Positions 34,522 through 46,216 of a stretch of DNA of 64,000 bases are shown in pieces; positions within the stretch are counted from its first letter, which is position 1; every line of letters begins with the position of its first letter. This stretch comes from Grammothele lineata. Taxonomy: Eukaryota; Basidiomycota; Agaricomycetes; Polyporales; Polyporaceae. The position numbers and the translations under genes are program-made. Under the pieces are notes generated by a model. It searched no databases, was not told the origin of the DNA, and saw only the letters and a list, made by a program, of their open reading frames with translations. The DNA lies in contig NDFF03000001.1 in the NCBI GenBank assembly GCA_002150815.3, positions 1,054,001 to 1,118,000 of the forward strand. Reading direction: 5' to 3'.

Positions 34522-37473
34522 ATGTGTGAGCCAGCTCCAGAGCAGGTGAGGTTGTTCAGCTTGCATGTCATTATTATCTCGTTCAAACTTATATGACCAA
34601 CCTACATAGTATTACGACGCACTATGGGAATTAGAGGCTACTATGAACGACATCGCCTTGAACCGACCGAATCACTGGGAAGTGGTACAATCACGCCTGG
34701 GCCTCCTGGGAGATGCATTCCAGGATTCCGTCAACTTCACTCCTTCCAGGTCAGAGAGCGAGGTAATGAAACGCGACCCATTCATTGCACTGGTCAACCC
34801 CATGTTCTACCGCCACATCTCGTGTTCCATTCGTCAGAATTCTACACAGCACCCTCAAAGAATGTTGGGTACCGACGAGGTTCTCGACACGCTGCTAGCT
34901 GCCTGCGATGGAATCCTATCTCTAAGGGAAATCTCCCCGCCATCTCCTCGGGACATCTCAGACATTGTCGAGCCCGTATTCCTTCTGCTGATCTTCCGTT
35001 ATAACAAGCATGGTACCTGGAAGCCAACCAACTCTCAAGTGATGTCATTCTGCTGCCGGCTAGCTGGAGCATTTGGGTTGGAACGACTTCAGCGACAGAG
35101 TGATGTCTCCTCACCTATGCCTTGGTCGTCGAAGTCTCATCAAGATTTTGAGGCGACATCCGGTGAGTGGCGACTTTCAATGGTGGGGGCCGGGACAGCA
35201 GTCGCTCATATTTCTGTGCACCATACGCAGGGAAACACGTCTCCCCGGTCCCCCCTGGGTTCTGGCACTTTTTTGCTCACCTAGCTAGAGCGACGGATGC
35301 CTTTCCGGTTATCCGTGTCCCTGATATGCCGTGGTTGGGTGGCCCACACAAAGGCTACCCACGACACGCCACACTTGGCGAGTACACAAGGGCACGATGG
35401 GCGACTGTGACTTCGATTCAGGACTACCTAGCCCTCTGGCAGTCATCCATGACATTCGGCGTACTCGAGGCCCTTACCGACCTCGACCTACCAGAAGAGT
35501 TCTTTCTAAGAAACCAGCCTGACGGGAACGTCGTGTTTACGTTTCGCGGGGCGACCGCTCTATGGGCCCACTGGGTTCATCAGCTCGTTGCCGAACAGTC
35601 ACAACGCAAACGGGAGCGCGCACAGCGTGCAGACCTATTGCTCTCCCGAGCCACCCACGCCGCGGACGAGCTCTGGATGTCAGGCGCATTTCAAAACACC
35701 TACCCCGACCCCAAGATGCGCGACATCTTCTGTAGTGTCATCACTATGTTGACCGCCTTTCATGTCACGCTCTCCCCCAAGATGCTCGGTTATCTCCCCA
35801 GATCCAAATATCCCATCAAGCGCGAAAAGTTGGCTCTCACGTTCGCAACATCCGCCTACGATGACCGTATGACTGCCACAGGGTGGTGCCCATTCATCAT
35901 CAATCTAGCGGTGGACATCGGGGTGACTCTCATATATACCGGGTTTGCTAGCTCCCTCTCGCCACCCGCCCCATCTTCGTTGACAGATCACGCGAGCTGT
36001 ACCCGTCAGCTTTGCGTCGCCCACAATATCGACCCCGATACTTATACTACCCAGCATACTACTTCGAATTGCTGCTGCGAGTTCCTCTCTCCTTGCCTAC
36101 CCGCCATACAAAGCCTTCTTTCTACAGGACGTATTCCTACAATCGTATACGAGAGCGGCAGCCTAACAGTCCGGTGCGCCGATGATGGATCGTACGCCGC
36201 CATCTCGCATGTCTGGGCAGATGGCCTAGGAAGTACAACCGAGGCCGGTCTCCCCAAATGCCAGATAGAGCGTATCAACGCGTTCACAAGTCAACTCCTC
36301 CCTGGCCAGCAGGCCGCGTTCTGGGTCGACGCACTCTGCGTCCCGGAGGCCCGGGACCTCCGGAAACGCGCAATTCAGCTCATGGCGGAAACATATCGGC
36401 GCGCAGCGAAAGTGCTGGTCTTTGATGCTACCATTCGGGAAGAATGTTCGCGGGCAAAGCATCTCGAGGAGAACTTGTTCAGGATCGGCTCCTCACCGTG
36501 GACTCAACGGGTGTGGACTCTCCAAGAGGCCCTCCTTGCGCGCGAGCTCTATTTCGAATTCTCCAACGGAGACCTCGTAGCCAGCACATACCTTTCCAAA
36601 GGAGCCGGCCATGAACGTTTCGCAGCCGACCTATGGTGGCACACTTTTAGCCCTCTTTTCCAAGTCTTGATGGAGGCTAGCGGTCTTCACGTACTCTTGC
36701 AGCCCGCTATGGAATATAATGTGGTCCAAATCATCAACATGCTTAAACATCGAACGACGAGCAAGCCTGAAGATGAATCGGTGGCAGTAGCCGGCCTCCT
36801 CAACGTCGACGTCAGTTCCATTCTCGAACATCGTGACCATGAGGCGCGTACTCGCGCGTTCCTCTGTGGCCTTAGCAAACTTCCCACTATGATCCTCTTC
36901 ACAACCGGGGGACAGCGCCTTCAGGCCACCCCTTTCCGATGGGCACCGTTGTCGTTGACCTCCATCGGCTTCCTCTCAGAACGCCTTGGGTACGCTATCT
37001 GCGACGAGGACGGCCTGACGACAGAGCAAGCATTAAGCATCATCTGCTTCCCCGAAGTCACCGTCGAAGAATTTTACCAATCGAAACCACTCACGATATA
37101 CGAACCCTCGACCAAGGCGCTTTATGGGGTGTTCAACACGTTCGTTCAATGCACACGCCCGGAGATCCCTATCCCCACATTCAATGCGTTGGTGGCTGCT
37201 GAGCATTTGCCCGAATCACCGACACCGCTGCCTGCCGGAAGGCGTTATTTCGTCGCTGTGAACATCCTTGATTGTGACCGATGTCAAGAGATTCGATGTG
37301 AAGGCGAGTTCCGGGAGTTGGAGGCGGATCGGCCCGTGAAATGCGAATATGGTTTCCGCGTTGATGCAGCGTTGATAGGGCGGTGGCAGGATAATGATAT
37401 GAACTTCCGCGAGTCTAAGGACCAGCTCAAGAGAGAGGCTTATGCTTTGCAAGCACGGCTGACTGTAGTGTAA
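34522..37473 (+). CDS. HET-domain protein A (heterokaryon-incompatibility type)
   Basis: HET domains occur in fungal allorecognition and NLR-like proteins and can trigger cell death when activated. Whether this copy does so is unknown. Exons 34522-34545, 34610-35162 and 35231-37473 give 939 residues. The N-terminal half has no known domain but shares landmarks with the other two copies: MPWS, DMPWLGGPHKGYP, GWCPF. A Cys/His module (H-x2-C-x4-C at about residue 445, C-x-C about 25 residues on) precedes the HET domain at about 512-640. HET motifs are YAAISHVWADGLG, FWVDALCVPE, RKRAIQLMAETYRRA, KVLVFD and RVWTLQEALLARELYF. The tail contains a repeated-family block (EDESVAVAGLLNVD) and a further Cys cluster (DCDRCQEIRC). 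There is no NACHT, ankyrin or WD40 partner domain. A conserved start at a tiny 24-nt first exon is supported by a good splice. Confidence 0.86.
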
Positions 37474-37539
37474 ATATTTCTTCAATGCATTGTACCTGCT
37501 TGTCTGTATGGTCATATATTGGGAGTCGTCCTGCCTCGA

Positions 37540-38217
37540 TCACCTGCGCTGTGCCACCGGACGATCACCAATCTCTGAAATAATATGGGATTGCAATCTA
37601 CGCAACATTCTACTGACTTTCCGATGGGAGGTACTTTCCGTGAGGCCAAGGAAGACGGGCGTAACTTGGGTATCATGTATACTTAACTCTTCCCCTCGCC
37701 GCTTATTCCTGTGTTGCCTTCTTACTACTGAGGGTTCAGTGCTGGTGGTCCACGGAATGGCCACCTCAGTGGTCTTTCCCCAAGAAAATCGCATGAACGA
37801 CGGTGTCTTGTCCCCGTCAAGAGCACGCGCCTCACATTGCCCGATGTTTATGGGCACATCCATGTCATTGATGGGGTATTGTTGGAACAGAATGCCCTTC
37901 TTTAGCCCAACGAGCTTGTAGAGAACCCTACGGCTGGTGTCGCGGTCACTGAAACGCCTGGGAATATTGAGCACATACGAAGAGACAAATATGCACCAGG
38001 TTGCACAGGATACACCAATATCCAACCACATGGATTGCGTAGTTATAGCGATAGGAACCTGTTTTCTTTCGGTGTACAGGGCCGGGAAGTGGATGGGTTG
38101 AAAGGGGAGGGGCGATCGGGAGCCAAGACGCAGCCGTCCTTTCGTGAGTAAGCTCCGCCTCTGGCGCCCTTGCTGGCCTAGAAGGCATGCTTTGAGGAAC
38201 AGCGAGGTCTTCTCCAT
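37540..38217 (-). CDS. Small predicted membrane protein, possibly mitochondrial
   Basis: Single open frame of 225 residues from ATG 38217, converging on HET gene A with 66 nt between stops. The N-terminus is rich in Lys and Arg with few acidic residues (LLGQQGRQRRSLLTKGRLRL), as in mitochondrial presequences. One hydrophobic segment of about 23 residues follows (LDIGVSCATWCIFVSSYVL). The rest is hydrophilic and ends in a basic tail (HRKVSRMLRRLQ). No family is recognised with confidence. A one-membrane-span mitochondrial protein is one possibility. Codon pattern and position suggest a real gene, although a short intron inside the frame cannot be ruled out. Confidence 0.5.
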   Translation of the reverse strand: MEKTSLFLKACLLGQQGRQRRSLLTKGRLRLGSRSPLPFQPIHFPALYTERKQVPIAITTQSMWLDIGVSCATWCIFVSSYVLNIPRRFSDRDTSRRVLYKLVGLKKGILFQQYPINDMDVPINIGQCEARALDGDKTPSFMRFSWGKTTEVAIPWTTSTEPSVVRRQHRNKRRGEELSIHDTQVTPVFLGLTESTSHRKVSRMLRRLQSHIISEIGDRPVAQRR

Positions 38218-38331
38218 GGCTGCCGCAATGTCTGCTATTATACACAGGATGAAGACTATACAGAGCAGGTTCACACAACCTAGTATCGTTCATAATCTCA
38301 TAGGACCTACCCGTAGAATCATTCATCTCGC

Positions 38332-39265
38332 TCAACGTCTGCGCTTTCCTTTCGCCGCATCTAGGACCTCCTCCTTCCGTGCTTCCACACGCTGGAGGAA
38401 TTCCTGCTTTTCGAGAAAGCCGCCGCCACGCCGGTTCACCTCCAGCTCATCCTTAATCTCGGACGAGCCTTGGCCTTCGACATGCGCACGCCAGTCCATC
38501 GCGGACTTATCGAGCGTAGTAAGGCGCTTCAGGGGCTCCTTCTTAGGAATCTCTCCGAACTTCGTCTTCGGCTTGCGTGGACCGGGCCGCTTGACAGGTG
38601 GCTGAGGTGTCGAGGTGGACGGCTCACCGGCGGTGGCTGAAGCCGAGCCAGACGCCCCAGATGCGGCCGAGGCGGTCGTCGAGGCAAGTACGCCGGTGGT
38701 TGTCGCGGGAGGGCCTGCGGCGTCGTCCGAGGGCTTCCAGCGGGGCCACTTCTTCGCTTCGTCGGAGTCCGCGGGAACCTCCTTGACCTCGCTGCAGAAA
38801 TGCGCGAAGAACGTCCGTTAAGAAACAGGGTGGGCGGGAGGGGTCCGGGGACACAAGCAAGGAGAACGCACATTACGTCTTCGCCGGCGTACTTATAACG
38901 CTTCGTAATCTTCACCGTTTCGACGGACGCGGGTGCGTGGGCAGGGTGTGTAGGTGGCGCATTCAGTGAGGCTTTGAACGCGGCATAAGCGTCCTCCGCG
39001 GCGGCTCTGATCTGGGAAAGTCAGCGGGCGCGGGCGCAGACGTGAATGATAACGCACTTGGTATCAACCCTGTCCGTAGCGTCCCCAGTCGGGGCGGGTG
39101 GCTCCGGGTGTGCTTGTGTTCGCGCGCGTTTGGAGGGACGATCGTCTGCGTCCGAGTCGCCTAGAGACGAAGAATAAAAACAGCACCTCGGCTGAAATAC
39201 AAGTGGGATTCACCGTTGTCTTTGGGCGGGACGTAGTCGGAATCGTCTTCGGAGTCGGAGTCCAT
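38332..39265 (-). CDS. SWC5: SWR1-complex subunit SWC5 (BCNT-C domain)
   Basis: Subunit of the SWR1 chromatin remodeller that exchanges H2A for H2A.Z in nucleosomes. Read from ATG 39265 to the TGA at 38332-38334 in four or more exons. The N-terminus is strongly acidic (MDSDSEDDSDYVPP), as expected of the histone-binding region of SWC5. It is followed by an Ala/Pro linker, a KITKRYKYAGEDV block, and the C-terminal BCNT domain: LTTLDKSAMDWRAHVE, then EIKDELEVNRRGGGFLEKQEF and LQRVEARKEEVLDAAKGKRRR at the very end. This C-terminal signature is diagnostic of the BCNT/CFDP1 family. It is divergent from the cullin-like gene at 39455, with only 189 nt between their starts, so they probably share a promoter region. 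Confidence 0.92.
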
Positions 39266-39454
39266 TATATAGGCAAAGGCGGTGAGCACGGAGGTGGAGG
39301 AAGGGAAGAAAGGGCAGGAAAAGACGAATAGCCGCCCCCGCGACCGTCGACGAAGATTGATGGGCGCGCGTAGCCAGTCTCGTCTCTGCTTTTACCTCCG
39401 AGTCCGGCTTTCCTGCCACCTCGCCCGCCCTCTCCTCTTGCCCGCTCAGGCGTC

Positions 39455-40540
39455 ATGCCAGCCAAGACCGCCCCCGACAAGCCCCCTGCTCCCGCAAACA
39501 GCAACGCGAAACCCGACGAAGTCCCCGCGAACGCGGTCCCGCCACCTCCCCCTCTCCCGAACCCCTCCACCGGGAGCGCAAACCCGTCCGCGTCCCTGCA
39601 CTCGCTCTGGGGCTACCTGCAGCCCGCGCTGGACCACATCGTCCGCGCGCCGACGAACAACCCTCACAAGGCCCCCGCGATCGACGTCAGCTACCACATG
39701 GGCGTGCACACCGCCGTCTACAACTACTTCACCTCGCACGCGGAAGCCGCGCCCGGCCCCGCTGGGCTCGCGGGCTTCTCCGCCCGGCTCTCCCCTCAGC
39801 AGAGCGAGAAGGCGCGGGCGGGGGGCATGGACCTGTACGAGCAGCTCGACCGATACTACGCCGATGCAGCGCGCGAGATCCTGCTCGGGGCGCCGCCCGA
39901 CGACGGGGCGCTGATTCACTACCTCGTGCCGTGCTTCAACCGCTACTCGGCCGGCGCGCAGTCCGTCAGCCGGCTGCTCAACTACGTGAACCGACACTAC
40001 GTCAAGCGGGCCGTGGACGAGGACCGGGGCTGGCTTCGCCTCGCGGATGTGCTCGACGCGGTCGCGCGGACGATCCGGGAGGATGACACGCGGGAGAAGG
40101 TGCAGAAGCGGCTTCGGGAGCGGCGGACGGAGGAATTGAAGAAATGGGGGTATCGGGAGGGCGACCCTCCAGGACGCGTTGCGCAGATCGAGTCGTATGC
40201 GGAAGCGGCGAGCCCGCCTGACCGTGTCATACCGCTGGCGGGAGTTGCGTATCGGAGGTTCAGGCTGGAGGTGATGGAACCGTTGCTTGCCGTGCCGAAG
40301 CTGAAGGGTAAAGGGGGGAAGAAGAAACGACCACCAAACGGGAATGGAGACAAGCCACCAATGCCGCGAGGGAGGTTAGCGAGGGCGGCGAAGGAACTGC
40401 TGGAGTCGAAAGGAGGGGACGAGGAGGAGAGAAGGCGGTTGGCGGGGGAACTTGCGATTGCTCTGCGCACGGTGGGGATCAAAGTAGATCATCCGCTTCG
40501 AAAAAAGCTGGACAAGTTTCTACCCGCTGAGGAGCGTTGA
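39455..40540 (+). CDS. Stand-alone cullin N-terminal-repeat protein
   Basis: Intronless, 361 residues. Residues ~45-230 match the start of a cullin: SLWGYLQPALDHIV (helix 1 of repeat 1), YHMGVHTAVYNYFTS (the YMxxYTxVYNYCTS motif where CUL1 meets Skp1/F-box), LYEQLDRYYADAAREIL, LIHYLVPCFNRYSAGAQSVSRLL and NYVNRHYVKRAVDEDRG (the YLNRHWVKRE motif). After this the protein becomes basic and Pro/Lys-rich and stops. The cullin-homology domain, the Rbx1-binding region and the neddylation Lys are absent. A typical cullin is about 750-780 residues, so this is half of one. As it has an intact frame, a start codon and neighbours on both sides, it is not an obvious fragment. I infer an adaptor or decoy able to bind Skp1-like partners without ligase activity; this is untested. 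Confidence 0.75.
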   Translation: MPAKTAPDKPPAPANSNAKPDEVPANAVPPPPPLPNPSTGSANPSASLHSLWGYLQPALDHIVRAPTNNPHKAPAIDVSYHMGVHTAVYNYFTSHAEAAPGPAGLAGFSARLSPQQSEKARAGGMDLYEQLDRYYADAAREILLGAPPDDGALIHYLVPCFNRYSAGAQSVSRLLNYVNRHYVKRAVDEDRGWLRLADVLDAVARTIREDDTREKVQKRLRERRTEELKKWGYREGDPPGRVAQIESYAEAASPPDRVIPLAGVAYRRFRLEVMEPLLAVPKLKGKGGKKKRPPNGNGDKPPMPRGRLARAAKELLESKGGDEEERRRLAGELAIALRTVGIKVDHPLRKKLDKFLPAEER

Positions 40541-41389
40541 GTTGTACGCAATTGCAGAGGCGATGCTACTGCAGGCGACTGTACATGTGTTGGTGTTGCA
40601 TGCTGTGACACACGTTCTGCATCTGCCTGTTTCTCATGTGTGTACGGCTCCCTGATCCTTACACTAGGCAGGTGCGAGACTACGTTATCTTGTGGCTTAC
40701 CTTCGGGGCCTTGACCGGATGAATGACCGTGATTGTCCATGAGCTCGCTGACCTCTGGCTCAGCTTGTGAGCTTAGGCTTAAGCCGTGCGCATAGCGGGA
40801 CGAGAGAGAGAATTGGACGAAGTCGTCATGACGTTCTGCGCCGGACCGTCGGGATTTCGGTCCGGAATCTCAGATTGCCGACCACGCGCGCTCGATGACC
40901 TTCGCTGTCACTGTGTCAGTAAACCAATATACTCCTCGTCTCTACCTACAGACAGCCCATAGGCACCTCGGAATCTGTCACAGACGGGCACCTCAATACT
41001 GTCTTCTTATTTGAGCCAAAGAGGAATGACCGGATGGCTTAACTCGGAGACGGAAAGACACGACGAGAGGACACGACGAATTTGGCTGCCGGTGAGGCGC
41101 CTGCTGCGGCAAGTATCCTGTTTCCCGACCACCACGGTGCCTGCAGGCGGAGCGCGCTCTGCCACGCACTCTTCCAGAGCAGCGACGCGGCCGCTACGAC
41201 GTCGCTCTTCCTAACTTGGCCAGCTCTCTCCCTAGTTGTCGTGGCTCCTTTCGACGCACTAGCGTCCCAGCTGCAGTGGCATGCGCCTGGGGAGTTACCG
41301 CTCGGACTTCTAATTCCTACCAGTGACGCACGCCGACAAGTCGTCGGCAAGTCATACGACTCTAGCATTCTCTAGGTGCTATCGCTAGC
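40541..41389. other. Intergenic region, no gene seen
   Basis: 849 nt between two genes in the same direction. It shows only short unsupported frames. The last 100 nt hold the promoter and leader of the MFS gene. Confidence 0.5.
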
Positions 41390-43192
41390 ATGATGTCTAG
41401 CTCACCCCCAAGAAGCCGGATATGGCCCGCCCTCACATGCGTGGCCGTGGCTGCAAACGCGTTCGTGTTTCTAACATACCTACGTCTCCATTCAAACTGA
41501 CCCAAGTGTTGTCAATGACAACCGCATAGGATATGCGCGGGTGGAGTCTATAGCTTCCCACTCATTGCGCCCGCTCTCATCGAACACCTCAAGTTAACCC
41601 AGCCGCAGCTGACCACCATCGCCCTTGCGTGAGATAGGTTCTGTCTGAGTTCATTCTGACGGCTCATCTATGCTGTAGTGGGATGGCAGGGCAATATCCC
41701 TTCGCTGCCGTCGTAGGTGTGGTAATCGACCGCTACGGGGCGTGGTCCTGTTCTTTGGCAGCATCTTTTCTCTTTGCGCTTGGATTCGGCGTATTTGCCA
41801 GAGAGGTCGCAAGCAGCCCTCCCGATGCTCACGCATCAGCAGCGACTTTCCACGCTCTTGTACTATGTTTCGCTATGGTCGGGCTTGCAACAGTAGCCTC
41901 GTAAGTTCCGCTTCATCGTTGAATGCATACAGCTCGCTGATCAGCGTAACACAACAGATACTTCTCTCTTGTGTTCGCAGCGACAAAGACGTTCCCGCAA
42001 TACATTGGCGTTGCGTCCGGTACAAGCATGGCCATTTTCGGCCTCTCGCCACTGTTTCTCTCTCTGCTCGCCTCGCGCCTATTCACTCCCCCAGGACAAA
42101 CGCTTGATATTCCTGGCTTTTTCACTCTTATGGCCACCCTCACCGGCGCGATTCATCTCGCGACAGCGCTTATCTTCCGCGGGGCGCAGGCATCTTTCGC
42201 CGAAGTAAACGCCGTACATGTAGACACCGAAACACGCCCGCAGCGGGACGTGGAAGAGACGTTGGGAGGCACGTCTTCTGAGGAGGAACCTCTGCTCCGC
42301 GAAGATGACTGTGATAGCGGACCCAAAGACCCAGCTCACGTATGCGTGGTGCCCGTGGAGGAGCCGCAGGAAGGCAGCACGCTCGACCTCTTTAAGGACC
42401 CCTACTTCTGGGTGCTCTCCCTCTGGATGACACTCGTCGTCGGCGCAGTACGTCCCCTCCTTCTCCAGCCTATTCACCCAACTCACTGTGTGTGCTTCGC
42501 AGGCCGAGATGGTCGTCTCGAACCTCGGCTCAATCATCCTCGCGCTCCCTTCCGCCTCCGCTGCGCCCGACCCAGGCGCAACTACCGCGAATGTCGCGCG
42601 TGCTGTGCGCACCCTCGCTCTCGCCAACACGCTCTCCCGCCTCGCCGTTGGCCCGTTGGCGGATGCGCTCGCGCCTGTCGCCGCCCGCGGCCCAGATGGC
42701 GTCTGGGCATTTTCCCGCGCCCGTGCGACGAGCCGCGTCGCATTCGTCGCCGGGGCGGCGCTCCTCCTCACTGGAACGTGCGCATGGCTCGCGGGCGCGG
42801 TGCGCACGCAGGAGGCGATCTGGCCGCTCGCAGTCGGCACAGGAATCGCGTATGGGTCGGTGTTTACCGTCATGTAAGTTCCTCTGCCATTTCGAATCGA
42901 ATCATCACGAGCTGAAGCTGTGTTTAAACGCAGGCCCGGTGTTCTGTCCTCTATCTATGGCCTGGGGAACCTCGCGCGCAACTTCGGTATCATCTCGTAT
43001 ACCGCGTTCGTCGGCACGACTATCTTCTCGTATTTGTACGCCTTCGTCGCCGATCGCCATGTCGCACCCGGTGCGGACGCGTGCTTTGGGGTGGAGTGTT
43101 GGCAGGCGACATTCTGGATCTCGACGGGCACGTCCCTCGTCGCGTGCATGGCGGCAGCGGTACTGTGGCGCAAATGGAGGGCGCGGGTATGA
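41390..43192 (+). CDS. MFS transporter with nodulin-like domain (Mch1-like)
   Basis: Predicted transporter, probably vacuolar or plasma membrane; the substrate is unknown. Yeast Mch1, the best-known relative, is also unassigned. Six exons, 41390-41460, 41530-41628, 41679-41900, 41958-42447, 42503-42873, 42934-43192, total 503 residues in frame. The first membrane helix joins over an intron as VAVAANA-ICAGGVYSFPLIAP, then LTQPQLTTIALAGMAGQY and GVVIDRYGAW (the motif A equivalent), ATKTFPQYIGVASGTSMAIFG, a charged central loop with acidic TSSEEEPLLRE (a dileucine-type sorting signal, EEEPLL), LDLFKDPYFWVLSLWM, TLALANTLSRLAVGPLAD, GTGIAYGSVFTVMPGVLSSIYG and a final helix before RKWRARV. The first exon uses a GTTCGT donor, less common but needed for frame. 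Confidence 0.82.
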
Positions 43193-43609
43193 TAAGCTAG
43201 AAGACGCATAGATTGGAACCGCATACTTTTTCCAGATCCTCTACATCAGGAACGGCAGTTGCATCCTGTACCATAAGTTAGTAGAACCACCAGCCTGAGT
43301 AATATTGTAACACAATAAGTGTGTGAACGTAATCCCGAGTAACTTCGACGTGTAGGGCGCGGTAGCAACGTTTATGGATCAGGGACCTTCCGCTAGCCTG
43401 GGTTGTCCGCTGTACATATTGACGTCGCTTGGACGTCGCACCGGCACGGATGACGGGAAAGAGGAGACGAGGCACGTGAGTTAGTCTGAGCACCAGCCTT
43501 CTATCGGCATTTGCCGGGTGAGGCGAGCCAAGGACTCCGAGTCGGAGAACTCCCTGACTCTTGCAAGCGATTCGCGAACTAGAACTTCTCACAACAGACA
43601 TATCTCAAC
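43193..43609. other. Intergenic region
   Basis: 417 nt containing the end of the MFS gene and the promoter of the small gene at 43610. No coding pattern was seen. Confidence 0.5.
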
Positions 43610-44061
43610 ATGACCTCCTTATTCGAGTCATTGACACCTAAACTCGCCAACGTAGTCGAGACTGCTACGCAGGAACAAGGTCCGCTCACGCCGCAAGCAA
43701 AGCAGGCTCTTGTCCGATCTGTAAGGGTGTTCAGTTAAATTACGCCCCCACCACTCTCACACCCCTTCAGACGAAAGAATTCAAAGACAGCTTGAAGGAC
43801 GCGAATGAACTAGCGGCGACGTTGCCTGGCGGCGAGTTATCTGTTGAGGAACAAGACGAGGTCATTCGGATGCTGGAGATGTTGAAAGAACGCAGGCGGT
43901 GTGTATTTTGATCGCGACTAGCTGTCGTATTCTGAACTTGCACTTGCAGGAAACAGCTTGCTCAATTCGCGGACAAAGTTGGTGCAATATCGTCATCTCA
44001 GGCCAGTCTGCAAGCTAGTCTTCAGATGGAGGTAGATTCAACAGCCTCCACGCCGGCTTAG
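43610..44061 (+). CDS. Small helical protein, Mediator subunit 9-like
   Basis: Three exons, 43610-43720, 43771-43898 and 43950-44061, give 116 residues. All introns are GT-AG and in frame. Composition is helical and charged with three short blocks: FESLTPKLANVVETA, TKEFKDSLKDANELAATLPGG, and EEQDEVIRMLEMLKERRRKQL, then a Ser/Gln-rich tail. The EEQ-x-I-x2-LE-x2-L coiled-coil pattern recalls basidiomycete proteins assigned to Mediator subunit 9 (Cse2), a small module of RNA polymerase II Mediator. That assignment is from memory of the pattern and not certain. The existence of the gene is much surer than its name. Confidence 0.55.
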
Positions 44062-44276
44062 CGTGGTTCTGGTCAGCCTCACCAATCTCCCAATCCAGTT
44101 GTCAGACGCTAGAAGGTCGATCGCGGCGACCTTGACGGACCATCTGTGAGCGAGTTTTGTCGCCTTGTCAGCCTCCACGGTGTGTGCCTAGGATCCCCAC
44201 TCCCTTTCACGCGCACATCCGTTCTGTTCGATTCGGCTGGCTCCGCTTCTTCCTTCCGCTCTGGTTTGGCATCAAG

Positions 44277-46216
44277 ATGCCTCGCATCACAACCCCACTG
44301 TCTATTGCTCATGTGCTCCTCGTGGCTTCAATCTTGGACGCTGGGCGCGCTATTGACGTTACGTGGATCAGTCCTTCAGCAGGAGACACGTTCGAGGCAG
44401 CAGATACAATTGTGGGCCAATGGAAGGCAGAGAAAGCGGTGGTATCACCATCGTTTCGACTATGCATCGGTGACGACGTCTCTGGTGGCAAATCCGATGC
44501 AGGGAAACGCGACTGGGAGGATAAGGAGGGCGATGGGGACAGCAGTTGCGGGCAAGCTGTGTGGCCTACTATACAGCAGGTCGAGGATGGTTCTTACATG
44601 ATTCACATGTGAGTGGTCAAAATGGTTCCCCGAGCCTGCTCATAAGCTCTCAATATTGAATGATACTCTCGATATAGGTCCCTTCCCGACACTTCTGCTG
44701 TCTCGAGTTGCTATCTGGAGATGGTGGATGATTTCGGAGACAAGATGGCTTCTCCGACGTTCTCCTTCGGAGGTAGGTTTCACTGGACGTCTTAGGACAT
44801 GCGTTCTCTAACCGCATCGTACCAGCTGGCAATAGTACTGCGTCATCTGCCAACATAGAAGACGAGGCTGACTCTGATGCACCGACGCCAACCGTCGGCG
44901 CAGTAGATTCGACCACCGCCAACCCAGAATTTCCAAGAACCGTCCAGCCTGGACTCGCATCATCCTCTCTTTCTCCGCATTCTTCAGTCACCCCTGCAGG
45001 TTTCCTCCCGTCATCCGTCCCTTCCTCCCAAAGTTCTTCCTCAGTCCTTCCCTCCCCTCTCTCTCTGGACGAGTCCCGCATCCCCGCACCCACTGCAGCG
45101 TACGCCGTGCCCCTCTCGCTCGTCGGTTCAGTCCTCCTCGCCGCCTTCGGCGTTTCCCTCCACCAGCGCCGCAAGCTCCGCGCCGAGCGCCTCAAGGAAC
45201 AGGGCCACCAACCAGGGCACGGGCAACCACCCCAGGCGGAGCCCCTCTCGCGCCGCTCGACGCTCAGCTTCGCGGGCTTCATGGCGCTCGGCCGACGGGG
45301 CCCGTCGTCCGCGCCCCTCACGGGGGGCACGCTCGGCCCCCGCAGGCACCACCACCACCACCACGACCGGCCCTTACCTCCCTGGCAGTACCAGAGCCAG
45401 AGCCAGAGCCAGCGGACGACGTCGCGCTCGACGAGCGTGAGCACGATGCGCGCGTGGCGCCGCGACGTCTCGCGCTACCACGGGCGCCACGCGCGGGCGG
45501 AGACGTGCGAGACGGAGGAGGATACGGACACGTATGTCGACGTCGACGGGCGCAGTACCGTTGCGTCACAGAGCCTGCGACGCAACTTCCGTCCCCATCA
45601 CTATTACGCGTCCGAGTCGCTGGACCGCGACCCCCGCCGGGCGACCCGTGAGCCGTTCTACTATGGCGGCGGCGGTGGTGGCGGCGGAGGGGGAGGAGGA
45701 CGCGCCGCACGCGTCCCCGCGAGCGTCTTTCGCGCTGTCTCCCCTACACCCGGCAGAGACAGGGACTGGGACAGGCACGACGGCAAAGACCGGGACCGAG
45801 ACCGCCCCCGCGGCTGGCGACGCGAATCCAGCCTCGACGACGCCTACCTCCACTTCGACGACGACGATGACGGGGAGGACGACTGGGCGCGGATGAAGCG
45901 CAAGCGCGGCTCGGACCTCTCCCCGCCTCCCCCTCCGCACCGCGCGCGAGCGCTGAACGCGTCCGTCAATGACGCCGTCGTCGCGCGCTACCTCGACCTC
46001 TCCCCCGTCCCGCTCTCGCCACCCGCGCCGCGCCGCGAACCGCCCTCGCGCCCGCCCCACTGGGACGTGTCGCTCTCCCGCCCCGAGCGGCTGCACGTGC
46101 GCCGGTACGCCGAGGAGGCGGAGGCGCCAGCGCCGCCGCCGTTGCCGCCGAAGGACTACGACCAGGAGCTGTACGATGCCGTCGCCCGGCAGATCTTTAG
46201 GCGTCCGCGCGCATGA
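44277..46216 (+). CDS. Type I membrane protein with KRE9/KNH1-like ectodomain
   Basis: Exons 44277-44608, 44678-44772 and 44826-46216, 605 residues. It has a signal peptide (TPLSIAHVLLVASILDAGRA), then an ectodomain of about 110 residues starting IDVTWISPSAGDTFEAADTI, the pattern of the N-terminal KRE9/KNH1-like immunoglobulin fold found in fungal cell-surface proteins. Cys residues are probably paired. A Ser/Thr/Pro-rich stalk, likely O-mannosylated, follows to about residue 230. One transmembrane helix (about 233-254, AVPLSLVGSVLLAAFGV) leads into a long basic cytosolic tail of about 350 residues. The tail has a run of six His, a 12-Gly run, several RD/ER-rich stretches and PPPLPPKDYD near the end, a possible SH3 ligand. 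Layout is that of a surface sensor or adhesion protein. The function is inference. Confidence 0.75.
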
